In this document: piece by piece, positions 1 to 12,169 of the stretch
Layout: the number at the start of each line of letters is the position of its first letter
How positions within the stretch are numbered: the stretch's first letter is position 1
Assembly: GCA_036023115.1 (NCBI GenBank)
Contig: JAYKKT010000049.1
Coordinates: 620,001-684,000 of the forward strand
From: Brasenia schreberi
Lineage: Eukaryota > Streptophyta > Magnoliopsida > Nymphaeales > Cabombaceae
DNA length: 64,000 nucleotides
Reading direction: 5' to 3'
Program-made: the position numbers and the translations under genes
The notes under the pieces: model-generated
Database searches by the model: none
Told to the model about the DNA's origin: nothing
What the model saw: the letters and a program-made list of their open reading frames with translations, nothing else

Positions 1-1440
1 TCAGAAAAGTAGGACATAATATCGTAATATCAAAATGTCTCTACATGAACCTCCCGGTGATTGGTTTGTGGATTGACTTAGGAACGACTAGACATATCTC
101 GAAGACCAAGGAAGGGGCAATGGATATAAAAGAATACAAATGAGGAGAACATTGAGTATATATGAGAAATAATACTGTCTCGGATGTTCTAGGTACTAGG
201 TTCTTTAGAATTTTTATGCAAAGCATACTAGTTGTATTGACTAATGTATTGATTGTGTCATCTATAAGGCACAATATGGTTTTGGTCCCTTCTTTGGTAA
301 AGAAAGGTTTTGATGTATGGTTTATTCTTTGCAAGGTGTTTGTGGGAAAACGTGGGAGAATATTTTTCTCTAGGGAATTTGATGTAGAATATAGAATGTT
401 CAAACTGAAAGTTAATGAGAATGAAAGTTCTTCTGCTTATATTGACTTTGCCTTTAATGTTGATGTGAATGTATGATATAAATGCCTTGGGCATATAAGT
501 CTAAAAGAGTTGAGGAAATTATCTAACTTTTACTTACTGTCAAGATTTGAAGAAAATACTTCCAACAAGTGTGAAGCTTATATATAAAGAAAAATGACAA
601 GAAAAGTTTTTTCCAAAGAGACAATAAGGGCAACAACCCTGTTGGAGGTCATTTACATGAATTTATGTAGAGTCTTTAGAGTAAGGTCAGATCGAGAAAA
701 TGTTTATTTTATAGCCTTTATCGATGATTACTCGAGATATATGTACTTATTATCTCCTAGCACATAAATTTGAGGCACTTAAAACTTTTAAAGAATATAA
801 GCAAGAAGTTGAAAATCAATTGAGGCATTCAATAAAAGTTTTAACATCAGATAGAGGTGGTGAGGACAACTTTTAAAGAATATCTACATATTATTATTTG
901 GACTTACATCAGTTAGATGTAAAGACAACTTTTCTAAATGAAGATTTAGATGAAATCATATACATGCAGTAGCTCGAAGGATATATAATTGAAGGCCAAG
1001 AAGATAAAGTATATAGGTTGAAAAACTTCCTATATGACTTGAAATAGTTACCTCACCAATGGTATTTGACTTTTCAAAATGCCATTATTGAACTTGAGTT
1101 TGTGGCTAATGAGCTTGATCACTATGTATATTTCTAGAACAGTGGGAGCCACTTTGTCATCTTACCGTTATATGTAAATGACATATTGTTGAGTGGGAAT
1201 GACAATGAGATGATTGTCAAAACCAAGTCATGATAAAACTCAAGGCTTGAAATGAAGGATAGGAAGCATCCTATATCCTAGGCATAAAGATTTCTTGAAA
1301 TAGAGAATCTAAACTCTTATACCTAAGTTAGAAGAGATATATTGTTATATCCTCAAGAAGTTCAAAATGGATGAATGCAAGTCTGCTATTATACCCGTTA
1401 CAAAAGGGGTCAAACTAAATAAGGTTGATTGTCCCCGTGA
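1..1440 (+). mobile_element. Ty1/copia retrotransposon fragment, copy A (degenerate, no LTRs)
   Basis: This is the coding part of a Ty1/copia element read on the plus strand and broken by many stops. Around 66-110 the protease region reads W-x-D-L-G-T-T-R-H-I-S, where the usual catalytic DSG has become DLG. An open stretch at 162-476 continues into the gag-pre-integrase region. Integrase remnants follow at about 520-870 and include SDRGGE. They jump at about 870-893 straight into reverse transcriptase (LDVKTTFLNEDL), so the integrase C-terminus and the first part of RT are deleted. The RT active site at about 1,170-1,190 reads YVND instead of YVDD. Homology stops near 1,440 (GVKLNKVD), where minus-strand gypsy sequence begins; RNase H and both LTRs are missing. 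It belongs to the same family as copies B, C and D in this window. Non-functional. Confidence 0.85.
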
Positions 1441-1444
1441 AAGA

Positions 1445-4400
1445 ATATTGTGTCATTATTGAAGCTATATTTCTTAAGTATACTTTCAATTTTTATTTGT
1501 TTTTCTTAAGTACTCTTTTCCAAGGTATACACACCTTTCACTTGAGCAATGTTGTTAAAGGAGTCATCTTCCCTGCAACATTAGTCATGCAGTGTCACAA
1601 ATAGTTAACCTACCAAATTAAGCTTTATAACTCCTTTATCTTAAGAGTCTTGCAACAATGATGACCCTAGTCTTGGTTGAGTTGACTTCAATTCCTCTAT
1701 TATGTATCAAAAAACTTTAAAAGTTTCTAGCAGAAATTGGGAAAACACATTTATTAGGATTTATTTTTAAATATTGCATTCGGGTTTGCTGACAAATGTT
1801 GTTCGAAATCTATAGAAAATACAATTATCACCTATTGATATGTGGCTTCACATTCTTGAGTCCAAACAACATAACTAACCATTTATAAATCCCCAATGCC
1901 CCAAGGCATTGAAACATTGTTTTGTGAGTATCCTCAGGGTTCACCTTGATTTGGTTATACCCTAAGTGACCATCCATAAATGATAAGATTCCATAGGCGG
2001 GTACTACATCAATCAACATATCGGTCATTGGCATACCATATTGATCTTTTGAATTCAGATTATGATAATCAATGCACACTCATAACTTTTTATTTTTTAA
2101 TCATAAAACAATATTAGATAACCAATATATGTACCGAGTTGTTTTCGTGAACTTGGCCTCAAGAAGATGTTGGATCTCCTGTTTGATTGTTGAAAACATT
2201 TAATGTTTAGATCTCCTTAGCAATCACTTATGAGGTTTCATCTCTACTTTCAACGTAATGGTGAATTTAACTAAATCTTGAGGTAACCTCAACTTCTCAT
2301 GATATTTCCAGGCAAAACAATCCTTATGTTGCTGAAGTAACTCAACCAATTTTCTTTAGACATGATAGCACTCATCTTTGTCAGTCTCATTGTTCCTTTC
2401 AAGCTTAAATTTAGCTCAATTAGAGGATCTGCTAGAATAAAGCTTGAATCATCCTTTTGGTTGGGACAATTAAACTTTGTTCCTTGTTTGATGGGAGGCA
2501 AAATTGCAAAAATAGGAAAATGCTTGGTTTGCCCCTTAAGTGGATTCTTCCAATCGTTGGAAGCAATCTCTGATAGCTTGGGGTTGACTATCCATGAGCC
2601 ACACTAGGTAATGACCGTAAGTAGGTATGATCCAAAGTGAATCCTCTAGGGCCTCAGGAATAACTATCAGACTTATCCAAGGCAAATAAAATAATACCTC
2701 ATATATTTCGACATCGGTTGTAAAAGGATCCTCCTCTGCATGAATAACCTCAATCACTTTGTTGTCCATAACATTAATTTCTGGTGTAATATTGATAAAA
2801 CACAATAATATGAATATATTCAATCTCTTTATAGTAGTAGGGAATAACCTTAGCCAGCATCAACCATGAAGAAAGGGGTAACCAAAGTTCTTGAACCTAC
2901 AATGAGTTCAACAACCCTATTGTAATTAAAGGTTCCCCTAAGAAATAAAACATCTTAAGATTCATTGGGATTAGATGGGAAGGTGTCCTCCCAATCTGTT
3001 GTAGGATACTATGTAGCATCACATTTAGTACTATCACCATCGACGAACATTTGACTAAAAGGACAATCACTTACCATGAAGGTGATGTATAATGGTCGAA
3101 AATGTCTTGCAATGGCTTCAGGTGATTTCTCAAACACTATTGACACATCAATGTTACTGATTGAAAATGACCAATCAGATTCGTTTGTCAAGAAATCATT
3201 CAAAAGTTTGTATCCTTTATCGGAGCAAAACTTGTTGGTAAAATAGTGATTAACCCTTCCAACAAATAGAATGTATCATCACTGAAGTCTTCAAAAGATA
3301 TGTATGTCTCATATGAAAAGTAATCGTCTTCAACAACTTCCTCTAACTCTTGATAACTAACATTTTGAACTTGTGGAACTTCGATAGCCTTGACTTGCTC
3401 CATATCATTTGAATTCACCATAATTGTTGCGGAACCATAAAACTCATGTACATTTGGCTCGAATTTAGAAGTACATTGTACATCAGAATTCACAATGGAT
3501 TGCTCTTGCTCCTCGGCTTTACATGAAGTCTATCTCTTCGAATGATAGTAAGAGTCTCAATCTTCTCATTCACCCCTTCTTGGTGGGGATCCCAAGCAAC
3601 CAATCAATTTTTCTCCATTCATTAAGTATGACTTTGACCCACTGTTTCAAATCCTTGAGAAGAAAATATAGATGTACCTCATACTTAACATTTTCAACAT
3701 CTACCTCTTGTTGGATGGATCTCTTTCATAGAGTCGTGTGGCTCATATGAGAATTCATCCTCCATGACAAGATGAGATGTACCCGGCTCAATACATGGAT
3801 AGGTTCTTCTTCGTCTTTGTAGGTAATCATGCTCTAATTCCTCATCATAGTCTAAGATGACTCAAGAGTGATCATTCAAGAGATACTCCACTTGACCATT
3901 GGAATTCCATCGAATTCCAACTTCCTTCTATACATAGCCCTTCTTTGTTGGGCCCTTCGCATTTGTGCATGTGTGGTTGGCCAATGGTGGAACCGTGGCT
4001 TTCTATTTGGCCAAGAGTTTTATAACCACTACTCGATTTTTGATAAATCATTACGAGGATTAATCATTCAACCTTATAACGAAGAATGATTTATCTCTTC
4101 CAAGATATCCAGCGAAGTTAAACTATTTTGAACTTTAACTTCAATGGCTTGAGGTGGGTATCGTTGACTATGATGAGGTGTTGATCTTGGCTTTGCTTCA
4201 CTCCCTGAACTTAACTTGGGATTGCGAACAACATGATGCTATACTCACCTATATGACACAAATTCTTGATGATGAGGTAGATAAGACTTATGACATTGCA
4301 GTGATTCAAGAGGGTAAAACTCACGCTTTTGTCGAAAGGCTCTTACTATAGGATAACCTACAAGGCTACTCAATATCATAATGGGCCTAAGTAATTCTCA

Positions 4401-5770
4401 TTCGTTCACAACCCATGACTCTTTGCATTAATCTATACCATGTGAGGTCATGTTATGTCATTTACAGTATCGTGGCATCTTATTAAGCTCATTTTTAAAA
4501 GGTATTGAATATCCCTCAAGGAGATGAATTTGATGATCCTTTAGAAGTAAATTGAAGATCTAATCAATTTTTGAAACATCAAATAACCATGATTACTTCT
4601 CATTGGCTTTTTTTTCTTTTCCTTTGGGAGTTGAAGAACATTACATACATAGGGAGGTCCTTGTATGATTTCACCTAAGATCTTTTCACTTGTTGAATGA
4701 TGAGTCCAAGGTATTGAGGATATGCCCAACCTCTACTTTTCGGTTAGTCAACTGGACTAGAGTTGGAAAGAAATACCCTGCCAAACTCTTCTTAATCTCT
4801 GTATGCAAATAGTTACATACCAAGGACACATATTGGGCCTCAATGAACTGAATTTGACATCACATAACTAATTTAGAAATTCCTTAAAGAATATTTTAAC
4901 AGTTTCACCGACTTGCTCACAAAGATTCATCAAATCTTTATGGGTTGGATTAGTATGAATCTTATTATAGCTCTTAAGAAATGCCTTTCGCATTTCATCC
5001 CAAGTCTGGATTGATTCTGTCTTTAATGACATATACTAAGCATATGCCTGGTCTGTGGGAGATGATACAAAGAGTTTGAGTTTGTAGAACTCACTATCTC
5101 CTAATCTATATTGTTCTGAAAAGGTACTAAACTTAACTTTGAAATGGGTGCCGGAAGTTCAATTTTGAATACATTCTTAACCAAATCGATGAACCCATTA
5201 CAGTTCATCGGTGCATCCCCCAACACGAGGGACAAATTTGGCATTTTATTGCCAAATGCTTGATGTGGACATTGTGTTAGTAGAGGAAGTACTTGATAAG
5301 GTTGAAACGGATGTACCTCGGGTTAGTAGTCAGCTATTGCAAGGAAACTGATGATCCAAAGTCTATTGATTGTGCAAATGGTAGAAAACCCACCTCTACC
5401 TGAGTAGCCATACAACTCAAAGCGACTAGAGGTACATGATATATGCCTCTCGGCATATTAATTGGGGCTGAGGTAACATATGGTTGACTCGAGTCGGATT
5501 TTGAAAAGATGAAGCTAGGATCAAAGAATCTGATGATCTTTCAATGATATTGACTCGTTCATAATACAACTGGGGTCCTCAAGCCATATAAGGATGTTGT
5601 AGCTTCCAGTATATGTGCCAACTATTGGCATGTTGGAATGTTGTTGGGCAGTTGTTTCAGTAGCCTGCCTTCTTTTGTCAGCATATGTATCTTGATCTCA
5701 AATGGTGGCTAATTAATTTGGAAAATGATAGGTAGACTATCATTTGGCTCTCATCCTTCTCTTTTATGGT
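1445..5770 (-). mobile_element. Ty3/gypsy retrotransposon remnant 1 (degenerate)
   Basis: Minus-strand Ty3/gypsy polyprotein remains. The clearest part is 1,828-2,079, an 83-residue piece of reverse transcriptase with MCIDYHNLN, then LSFMDGHLGYNQI, then an FGLKN block, all landmarks of the gypsy RT palm and fingers. Below 1,800 the RT/RNase H connection (a RGIEV-like motif) can be followed in broken frames to about 1,500. Upstream in element orientation, 2,536-3,493 holds open but poorly conserved stretches corresponding to the protease-RT region. A gag helix region lies at about 4,860-5,020 (T-W-D-E-M-R-K-A-F-L-K-S-Y, then DLMNLCEQVGETVKIFFKEF). I could not find LTRs, a primer site or a target duplication. 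Frameshifts and stops throughout make it inert. Limits are approximate. Confidence 0.75.
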
Positions 5771-5813
5771 CTCTTTGGTGAGATACATGCTCTTGTTAAT
5801 ACCAAATTAGTCC

Positions 5814-5852
<39 letters not shown>
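5814..5852. repeat. (CT)n-(AT)n compound microsatellite
   Basis: About 15 bases of CT repeat run directly into about 24 bases of alternating AT. It lies between gypsy remnant 1 and RTE copy 1. Confidence 0.95.
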
Positions 5853-6061
5853 ATTTTGCAAAACCTGCCAAGTATTAGTGCCACCTATTTTTTTTAACAC
5901 ATTGCAATAGATCTGATAACTATCCGACATTGGCTTTTTACTAAAAGAAAAAATCTGAGATAAAGTTTCAAATCTAAAAATGTACATAAATTAAATATGG
6001 CTATGTAGCTTTTCATGTATTAGCAAGATGAGTATCCAGCTTGGTTTGGGGTTAGCCATCT

Positions 6062-6063
<2 letters not shown>

Positions 6064-6103
<40 letters not shown>
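6064..6103. repeat. (AT)n microsatellite
   Basis: Forty bases of uninterrupted AT dinucleotide. Between 5,853 and 6,192 I see nothing else but AT-rich sequence. Confidence 0.97.
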
Positions 6104-6105
<2 letters not shown>

Positions 6106-6192
6106 TTTATCAATTATTAATTGTTGATTGTTGATTATTTGCCTTGACAATCAAATCTTGTTGTGATATAACTTAAGAAAATTTTGTAGTTA

Positions 6193-7034
6193 ATACAACA
6201 ACAACAACAACTAAGCCTTTTCACATACTAGACATGGTCGGCTACATGGATTCTTTGTTTCCACAGATCTCTATCGTGTGCCATGTTAGCAATTAACTCC
6301 CAATAAGCTAGATCATTCTTTATTGTTTCTTTCCAACACTTTTGTGGTTGTCCTCTACCTCTTTTAATACTTTCCAAATTTAGTTTTTCTAACCTTCTTA
6401 AAGGTTCTTTTGATCTTCTTTCTATATGTCCAAACCATCTTAAACGATGTTCTCTCATTTTATCCTCTATTGGTGTCACTCTTAATTTGTTTCTAATAAC
6501 CTCGTTATGTATACGGTCTTTTCTTGTATGACCACTCATCCATCTCAACATCTTCATTTCTGTCACAGACATCTTTTGTACATGTTGATGATTAACTGCC
6601 CAACACTCAGAACCATAAAACATGGCAGGCCTAATTGTTGCTCTATAATATTTACCTTTTAACTTTAATGGTATATTCTTATCACAAAGAATACCTGATG
6701 CTCCTCTCCATTTTAACCAACCATCATTAATTCTATGTGTAACATCTCCATCAATTCTTCCATCACTTTGAAAAATTGACCCTAGGTATTTAAAACTTTC
6801 CTTTTGGGGAATGCAATGTGTGCCAATTTTAATTTAATTTCCATGTCCTCTAAAGTAACCAAATGATCAAACTTACATTCCATATATTCTCTTTGTTCTA
6901 CTAAGTCGGAGGCCTTTGCTTTCTAATGTTTCTCTCCATAGTTCTAATTTTCTATTAACTTTTTCCTTAGACTCCTCCACTAATACAATGTCATATGCAA
7001 ATAACATACACCAAGGTACTTCATCTTGAATATG
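6193..7034 (-). mobile_element. RTE-clade LINE, copy 1 (5'-truncated)
   Basis: The 3' part of an RTE non-LTR retrotransposon on the minus strand. The 131-residue open stretch at 6,228-6,623 is the conserved tail after reverse transcriptase: YGSECWAVN, then MKMLRWMSGHTRKDRIHNEV, then LRWFGHIERRSKE and a basic RGRGQPQKCWKETI block. The element ends at its 3' side (low coordinates) in a run of TTG units, seen as acaacaac on the plus strand, which is how RTE elements end instead of poly(A). It breaks off upstream inside the RT region. The 11-base string ttttgtagtta occurs at 6,182-6,192 and again at 7,035-7,045 and is the likely target duplication. A stop-rich RT part at 6,660-7,030 shows it is dead. 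Confidence 0.88.
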
Positions 7035-7047
7035 TTTTGTAGTTACT

Positions 7048-7420
7048 GATGCCAGAAAATGTATGAGGATACGTTGTAGGAAGTGGAGAGTTCCAAAAAA
7101 GAAGGGACACGTGACTCATAAAGAGCGTGAAGGATTATGATGACGAGTGTGAGAGGATAAGCCTATATACCTAAACTGATCTTCCAGATCATGGGTTGGT
7201 TGATATACTCCAATCAACATAACGGTGAAAAGAGTGGCATGAACATAGAAGTAGAGACTTATCGAGAATCATGTTAAAACTCAGTATGTTATTTATCATT
7301 TCCGTGAAAACCTATAAATAGGCATGTGTAATCAAAGATGACATCTACTTGATCAATGATATAATCACAATTTCTTTCTTCTTTTACTTTCCTAGAAGTA
7401 GACATAACATAGTATTCTTA
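7048..7420. repeat. LTR-like unassigned segment
   Basis: Non-coding stretch that begins tgatgccag and ends ttggaca, so it has TG...CA termini on the plus strand, and contains a TATA-like cctataaata near 7,310. That suggests a solo or orphan LTR promoter, perhaps from a gypsy element. No second copy, primer site or flanking duplication was found in the window, so the call is weak. It directly abuts RTE copy 1. Confidence 0.25.
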
Positions 7421-7440
7421 TTCTTGGACACATCAAGTAC

Positions 7441-8370
7441 CTACGCAACCCCATTGGTAATCGAGATATGCACAATGAGATTCTCGGGAACCCATTCCAT
7501 CTCTTGATGCTTTATTCATTCCCATTTCTCCTTGAGAATGAGTGTTAGAGTTCTCTGGCATGATATTCATCTTTTAGCAGCTTAATGTGCTCATTCATTT
7601 GTGTGAGACTATCATTTCAAACGATGACACATTTTTGGCACGCTCATTATTCACCCTCGGTGCATAATACTTAACTCTCAGTCTTAAACGATCTAATGGG
7701 ATATTCCCACACAAGCCGACATTCATGTGAAAGCTAGATTTTGTCATTTTATTTATAAAAAAAACATGTAAATTCAATAAACAACCTGAAAGTTCATGGT
7801 AGTATGTCTTTATTTGATAGAAAAAGGGGCATCTGATTTGGAATATTAGAAGGTGGTCCCTGTGAAAAAAATGGAACTCCTATTTTGTCATTCTTTTACT
7901 TAAAACAAAGCTCATACATGTCGTTTTAAAATAAACCAACTCAAAGTCAATCGTGAGTCATGGCGAGGCCTTTATTCAATGGACAAGCTGGTACCTTACT
8001 TGGAATATCGGGAAAATATGGTCCCCACAGGAAAATGGAGCATTCTGGCTCCAAAGGAATGCAAATCCGTCACCCTGACACCTTGAAATGAAACAGGACA
8101 TGTGGCTTTTGTACGATTTCTTGTTCGATTTAAGGCACAAGGGGACACGACACGAGGAAGGGTGAAGTATCTGCACCATATAGATGCACAGCCTCACATG
8201 AGTTACTCTAAATATAATTGTTGTAAAACTAAGAAAAAATTGGCTTGCAACAAACAACTGCATAATATATAAGTTTGAGAAGCAAAAAGCTTTGTCTAGC
8301 AAAAGCTTTAAGCTTAGAGTGCTGGCCAAAGAATTAATTCTTCACAAGGGAACTTGGAATTTGAGAAGTC
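7441..8370. other. Intergenic stretch without recognisable gene
   Basis: No gene recognised. Two imperfectly similar blocks occur at about 7,826-7,880 and 7,985-8,045; both hold a ttggaatat string followed by a ggtccc string and an atgga string, suggesting an old local duplication. The rest is AT-rich unique-looking sequence. Confidence 0.5.
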
Positions 8371-8388
8371 TTATTCTCACATTCTTCT

Positions 8389-9803
8389 GTAAATCGGTAG
8401 GACCAGATAATATTCTTAGAAGTTTGAAAAATACTAAGAGAAATAGAAAGCACTTGGCTCACAAGACTATTTAATGAAATATGAAAAAACCAAAAGATGC
8501 CTGAGGAATGGAGAGCAAGTACACTTATACCCATATATAAGAACAAGGGAGATTCAAAATTGTGCGTATTGTTAATGAGTCATACTATGAAATTATGGGA
8601 AAGAATTATCGAACGTAGGTTAAGACAAGTATCAAGTACAACAGAGAACCAATTTAGATTCATGCCAGGCAAATCTACTATTAAAGCGATTCATCTTTTG
8701 AGACATCTTATGGAACATTTTAGAGCAAAAAAGAAAGACCTTCACATGATATTTATTGATCTAGAAAAAACTTATGATAGGGTACCTAGGGAGGTTCTTT
8801 GGAGAACTTTGGAAAAAAGAGGTATCCCATTGACATATATTAAGAGACATGTATGATGGTGCAAAAACATGTGTGAGGACTTATGAAGGAACGATAGACT
8901 TCTTTGAAGTTAATATTGGGTTACATCAAGGATCAACTTTAAGTCCATACTTATTTATAATGGTGATGGATGAGTTAACAAAACATATTCAAGATGAAGT
9001 ATCTTGGTGTATGTTATTTGCAGATGACATTGTATTAGTGGAGGAGTCTAAGGAAAAAGTTAATAGAAAATTGGAACTATGGAGAGAACCATTAGAAAAC
9101 AAAGGCCTCTGACTTAGTAGAACAAAGCCAGAATATATGGAATGTAAGTTTGATCGTTTGGTTACTTCAGAGGACATAGAAATTAAAATTGGCACACATT
9201 GCATTCCCCAAAAGAAAAGTTTTAAATACCTAGGGTCAATTTTTTAGAGTGATGGAAGAATTGAGGGAGATGTTACACATAGAATTAATGCCAGTTGGTT
9301 AAAATGGAGAGGAGCATAAGGTATTCTTTGTGATAAGAAGATACCATTAAAATTAAAAGGTAAATATTATAAAGCATCAATTAGGCCTGCCATGTTTTAT
9401 GATTCTGAGTGTTGGGCGGTTAATCATCAACATGTACAAAAGATGTCTGTGACAGAAATGAAGATGTTGAGATGGATGAGTGGTCATACAAAAAAAGACC
9501 GTATACATAATGAGGTTATTAGAAACAAATTAGGAGTGGCACCAATAGAGGATAAAATGAGAGAACATCGTTTAAGATGGTTTGGACATATAGAAAGAAG
9601 ATCAAAAGAAGAACCTATAAGAAGGTTAGAAAAACTAAATTTGAAAAGTATTAAAAGAGGTAGAGGACGACCACAAAAGTGTTGGAAAGAAACAATAAAA
9701 AATGATCTGCTAACATGACAAACGATAGGGATCTGTGGAAACAAAGAATCCATGTAGCCGACCCCGTCTAGTATGGGAAAAGGCTTAGTTGTTGTTGTTG
9801 TTG
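8389..9803 (+). mobile_element. RTE-clade LINE, copy 2 (readable reverse transcriptase)
   Basis: Plus-strand RTE LINE, 5'-truncated but with long readable pieces. Residues at 8,497-8,856 include EEWRASTLIPIYKNKGD, then ENQFRFMPGKST, then MIFIDLEKTYDRVPRE, which are RT blocks of the RTE/L1 group. At 8,849-9,112 the frame shifts and continues with GLHQGSTLSPYLF and the catalytic FADD (MLFADDIVLVEE). From 9,392 to 9,718 comes the conserved post-RT tail (YDSECWAVN...RWFGHIERRSKEE...RGRGRPQKCWKETI). The 3' end at about 9,788-9,803 is a GTT repeat. Flanking 18-base strings at 8,371-8,388 and 9,804-9,821 match except for two positions and form a slightly decayed target duplication. The frame shift at about 8,850 and stops at about 9,247 and 9,319 make it non-autonomous. 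Confidence 0.92.
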
Positions 9804-9821
9804 TTATTCTCAATTTCTTCT

Positions 9822-10143
9822 CAAGTTATAAAGACCAAATGCATATCTCAGCCACACACACAGCAGCAGCAAAAAAACAAACATAATTGAAGAGAAAACA
9901 AATATAAGGTTGCATTTGGGTTGGAATGAATATGGGGGGAAGATAATTCAAGTTCTAACTCAAATTGTCATATCGGGATCTGAACAGAAAGATAACTATT
10001 GAATTCTCTATCCTTCAAACACTCTCTTCAAACTTTCCACCTTCTGAGGTGTGAATTTAGGATCTCCTAACAGAAACAAAAGCATAAGCAAGCATCCATG
10101 CTTTAATTTCCAAGAATTGGACTGCCCTCCCGAAGCCCTACCA
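9822..10143. other. Non-coding stretch downstream of LINE copy 2
   Basis: AT-rich sequence with no convincing coding signal. If the exon-like stretch at 10,144-10,335 is real, this would be its 3' flank on the minus strand. Confidence 0.4.
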
Positions 10144-10335
10144 TTACCCAGAACACCACTCCAAGTCTCTCTCAGTGCTTGGAACGGCTGGAAAGTCAGT
10201 ATTCGAAGTGAAGCCTATCGCCTCATCTTCCCAAGGAACAGGACTATCTTCTCTATCCATCACGAGACTCCCCCTCTCACCAGCTATCATCATACCCAGA
10301 TCTGCAAGCCCGTCAATCTCAGATATCTTATCGGC
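10144..10335 (-). CDS. Unassigned terminal exon-like stretch (63 codons)
   Basis: I do not recognise this sequence. On the minus strand a good acceptor (cgcttgcag) ends just before 10,335 and is followed by 63 open codons ending in TAA at 10,144. The peptide starts ADKISEIDGLADLGMMIAGE and ends STERDLEWCSG. It is acidic, with varied composition typical of real coding sequence. No matching upstream exon is evident between 10,336 and the phytolongin stop at 11,089. The opposite strand is also open here (up to 10,489), serine/isoleucine-rich, so the direction is not settled. It could be a gene relic, an alternative 3' exon of the neighbouring phytolongin transcript, or chance. Confidence 0.35.
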   Translation of the reverse strand, partial: ADKISEIDGLADLGMMIAGERGSLVMDREDSPVPWEDEAIGFTSNTDFPAVPSTERDLEWCSG

Positions 10336-11088
10336 CTGCAAGCGAGATATCCATTGGAAGGATCCTAACCTTACCAAGATTGGAGTTTTGCTAATGAATG
10401 AAGTCAACCTCGGAAACCCACTTTCTTTTAAAACAAAATCAGAAAAGCCAGACTGGAAGAAGCATGCAATGATGGAAGTGTTGGTATAATATATATAAGA
10501 TGGGAGTGAACTATTGAGAATTGTTCTCATCCTCAAATGAGTCCCTGAGAATCTACCCAGACGCACCCTAAGAAATTTTTTCATATTTCTATGAGAAATA
10601 GTCGCATTATGTGGGTGTTGGTGTTGGTGCTTGCAGTGAACAGGAACACAATATTGACGATGAAATTTGAGATTTATATAAAAGTAACTACTGAAAGTGG
10701 GCTTCAACAAGATACCGAGCCAGGCACAAACAGGTATCAGATTCTTTATAAACATGACCTATTAAGCTTTCTTCTGGCAGCGACCCTGGGTGGATTGTAT
10801 TTACCTTTAGTGCGTTTGAGTCCTTCAGATGCTATCCATCGTCTCCTTCAAGATTCCACAAATTTGAAACTCCGACTGGAGCGAGTGGTACAAACAATAC
10901 CAGGATGACGGTTTGCAACTTTATCAGTTGAGGCTGCAGAATTGCAGACAAGGGATTCCACAAGAGAGCCATCTCGCAGAATATTTACCAGAGCCCTTGG
11001 AAAATGGAAGGCAAAGGACATCCTTTAAAAGGAAATCCATGACCTCGATAAGAAAATTGCCCTGAAATGCCTTGAAATTTTTTTATCT

Positions 11089-11928
11089 TCACTGGCTTGA
11101 CAAACACTTGAACCCTTTGCATATACTAAGCCAAATTCCGAAAAGAATGAGGCACAACAAAATATCAATAAGAAGAACCATCTTCACAAGGTGCCACCAC
11201 GTTCTTCGAGCAAGCTCTTCTGGTTTGATCCTTGAGTTCAGGCTCTTCTGCATGGAGAATGCTGATGAACCAGTTCCTCTTCTGCTTGGGATCGCAGCAA
11301 CATCTATCCTATGTCCTTGATCTACTGCCTTCTCCTGGCCCTCTGCCATGTCTTCCCTTACTTCCGCAAGCTCTGTGGAAAACTTCTCATACTTGAAGTT
11401 CTTTCCCAACAATGGCACCTCCGGCAATGCCCGTGAATTAGTCTTGCCATCCATTTGGTTAATTGAAAACAGGTCCCTGGAGTCTTCATGGGCAGTACAT
11501 TGGTTAGAAAAGTTATCCTTGAGCCGAACGTAATCCACTCTTGGAACACTCTCTAGAGACGAAATCAGGCGGCAAAAAATGGGTACCAGTTCTTCTCGGA
11601 GCCGAAAAGATGTCAATCTAAAACTACCCTTACCACCATTTTTCAACACCTTCTTGAATTGATCCTTGACGTGTTCCAGGAAATCCTTAATACCTGTTTT
11701 TCCTAGCCCTTCATCTGCGATTGCGAAATAAACGTGACCATCTTCCATTAGGAACCCAAATCTCCAGTCCTTGACCGTCTGGAAGTAGCAAGCATGATTT
11801 GAAGGTGTTTGTTCTAAGCAAAGTGCAGCTAAGTTCTCAATATCTGGGTCTCCTCGGCTGTATTGAGCAACAACTTTTGCTTCTTTAGAGACGGAGCAAT
11901 AATAGACGGTGTTTGGGATGGAACCCAT
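11089..11928 (-). CDS. Phytolongin (longin-domain membrane protein, Phyl1-like)
   Basis: Phytolongins are plant proteins with a SNARE-type longin domain whose SNARE helix is replaced by a plant-specific PhyL region. They are anchored by a C-terminal membrane helix and act in secretory-pathway membrane traffic. The chosen start at 11,928 gives 279 residues beginning MGSIPNTVYYCSVSKEAKVV, the family N-terminus; the frame is open 67 codons further upstream, but that part does not resemble the family. The longin domain covers about residues 1-120, with ENLAALCLEQTP, then FGFLMEDGHVYFAIADE and FLEHVKDQFKKV. A variable, charged region follows. The membrane segment is near residues 247-268 (VKMVLLIDILLCLILFGIWL), followed by SICKGFKC. 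There is no break, frameshift or intron in the coding part. Known family members are about this size and mostly intronless. It looks functional and is one of only two intact genes here. Confidence 0.93.
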   Translation of the reverse strand: MGSIPNTVYYCSVSKEAKVVAQYSRGDPDIENLAALCLEQTPSNHACYFQTVKDWRFGFLMEDGHVYFAIADEGLGKTGIKDFLEHVKDQFKKVLKNGGKGSFRLTSFRLREELVPIFCRLISSLESVPRVDYVRLKDNFSNQCTAHEDSRDLFSINQMDGKTNSRALPEVPLLGKNFKYEKFSTELAEVREDMAEGQEKAVDQGHRIDVAAIPSRRGTGSSAFSMQKSLNSRIKPEELARRTWWHLVKMVLLIDILLCLILFGIWLSICKGFKCLSSQ

Positions 11929-12169
11929 CTGTATAAGCCACAGAGAGAAGTTACTTTTCCAGGAAATGAAGGAAGGGAACACTATAATCCCCAGATTCCG
12001 TTTCTGATTCAGACAAAGAGAAGGGAAACGACGGGTCTTCTCTCTTTCTAGCTTCTCGTAATTTGCCGAAATGTCTTGCCTAAAATCACAAAATCCTGAA
12101 TCTGCACATGATTCAAAGGAGAACTGCAATAGCTTTTAAGAGTTCCGTTTCGGAAGGAAAAGAAGAAAG
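11929..12169 (-). promoter_or_regulatory. Probable 5' untranslated/upstream region of phytolongin
   Basis: Sequence immediately upstream of the chosen start. It stays open in frame to 12,129 but encodes nothing family-like, so it is better read as leader. No TATA box could be assigned with confidence. Confidence 0.4.

Noticed and set aside
41..403. 120-codon minus-strand frame at the window start
   Set aside because: Antisense shadow of copia copy A; a frame of the same kind appears opposite copy B.
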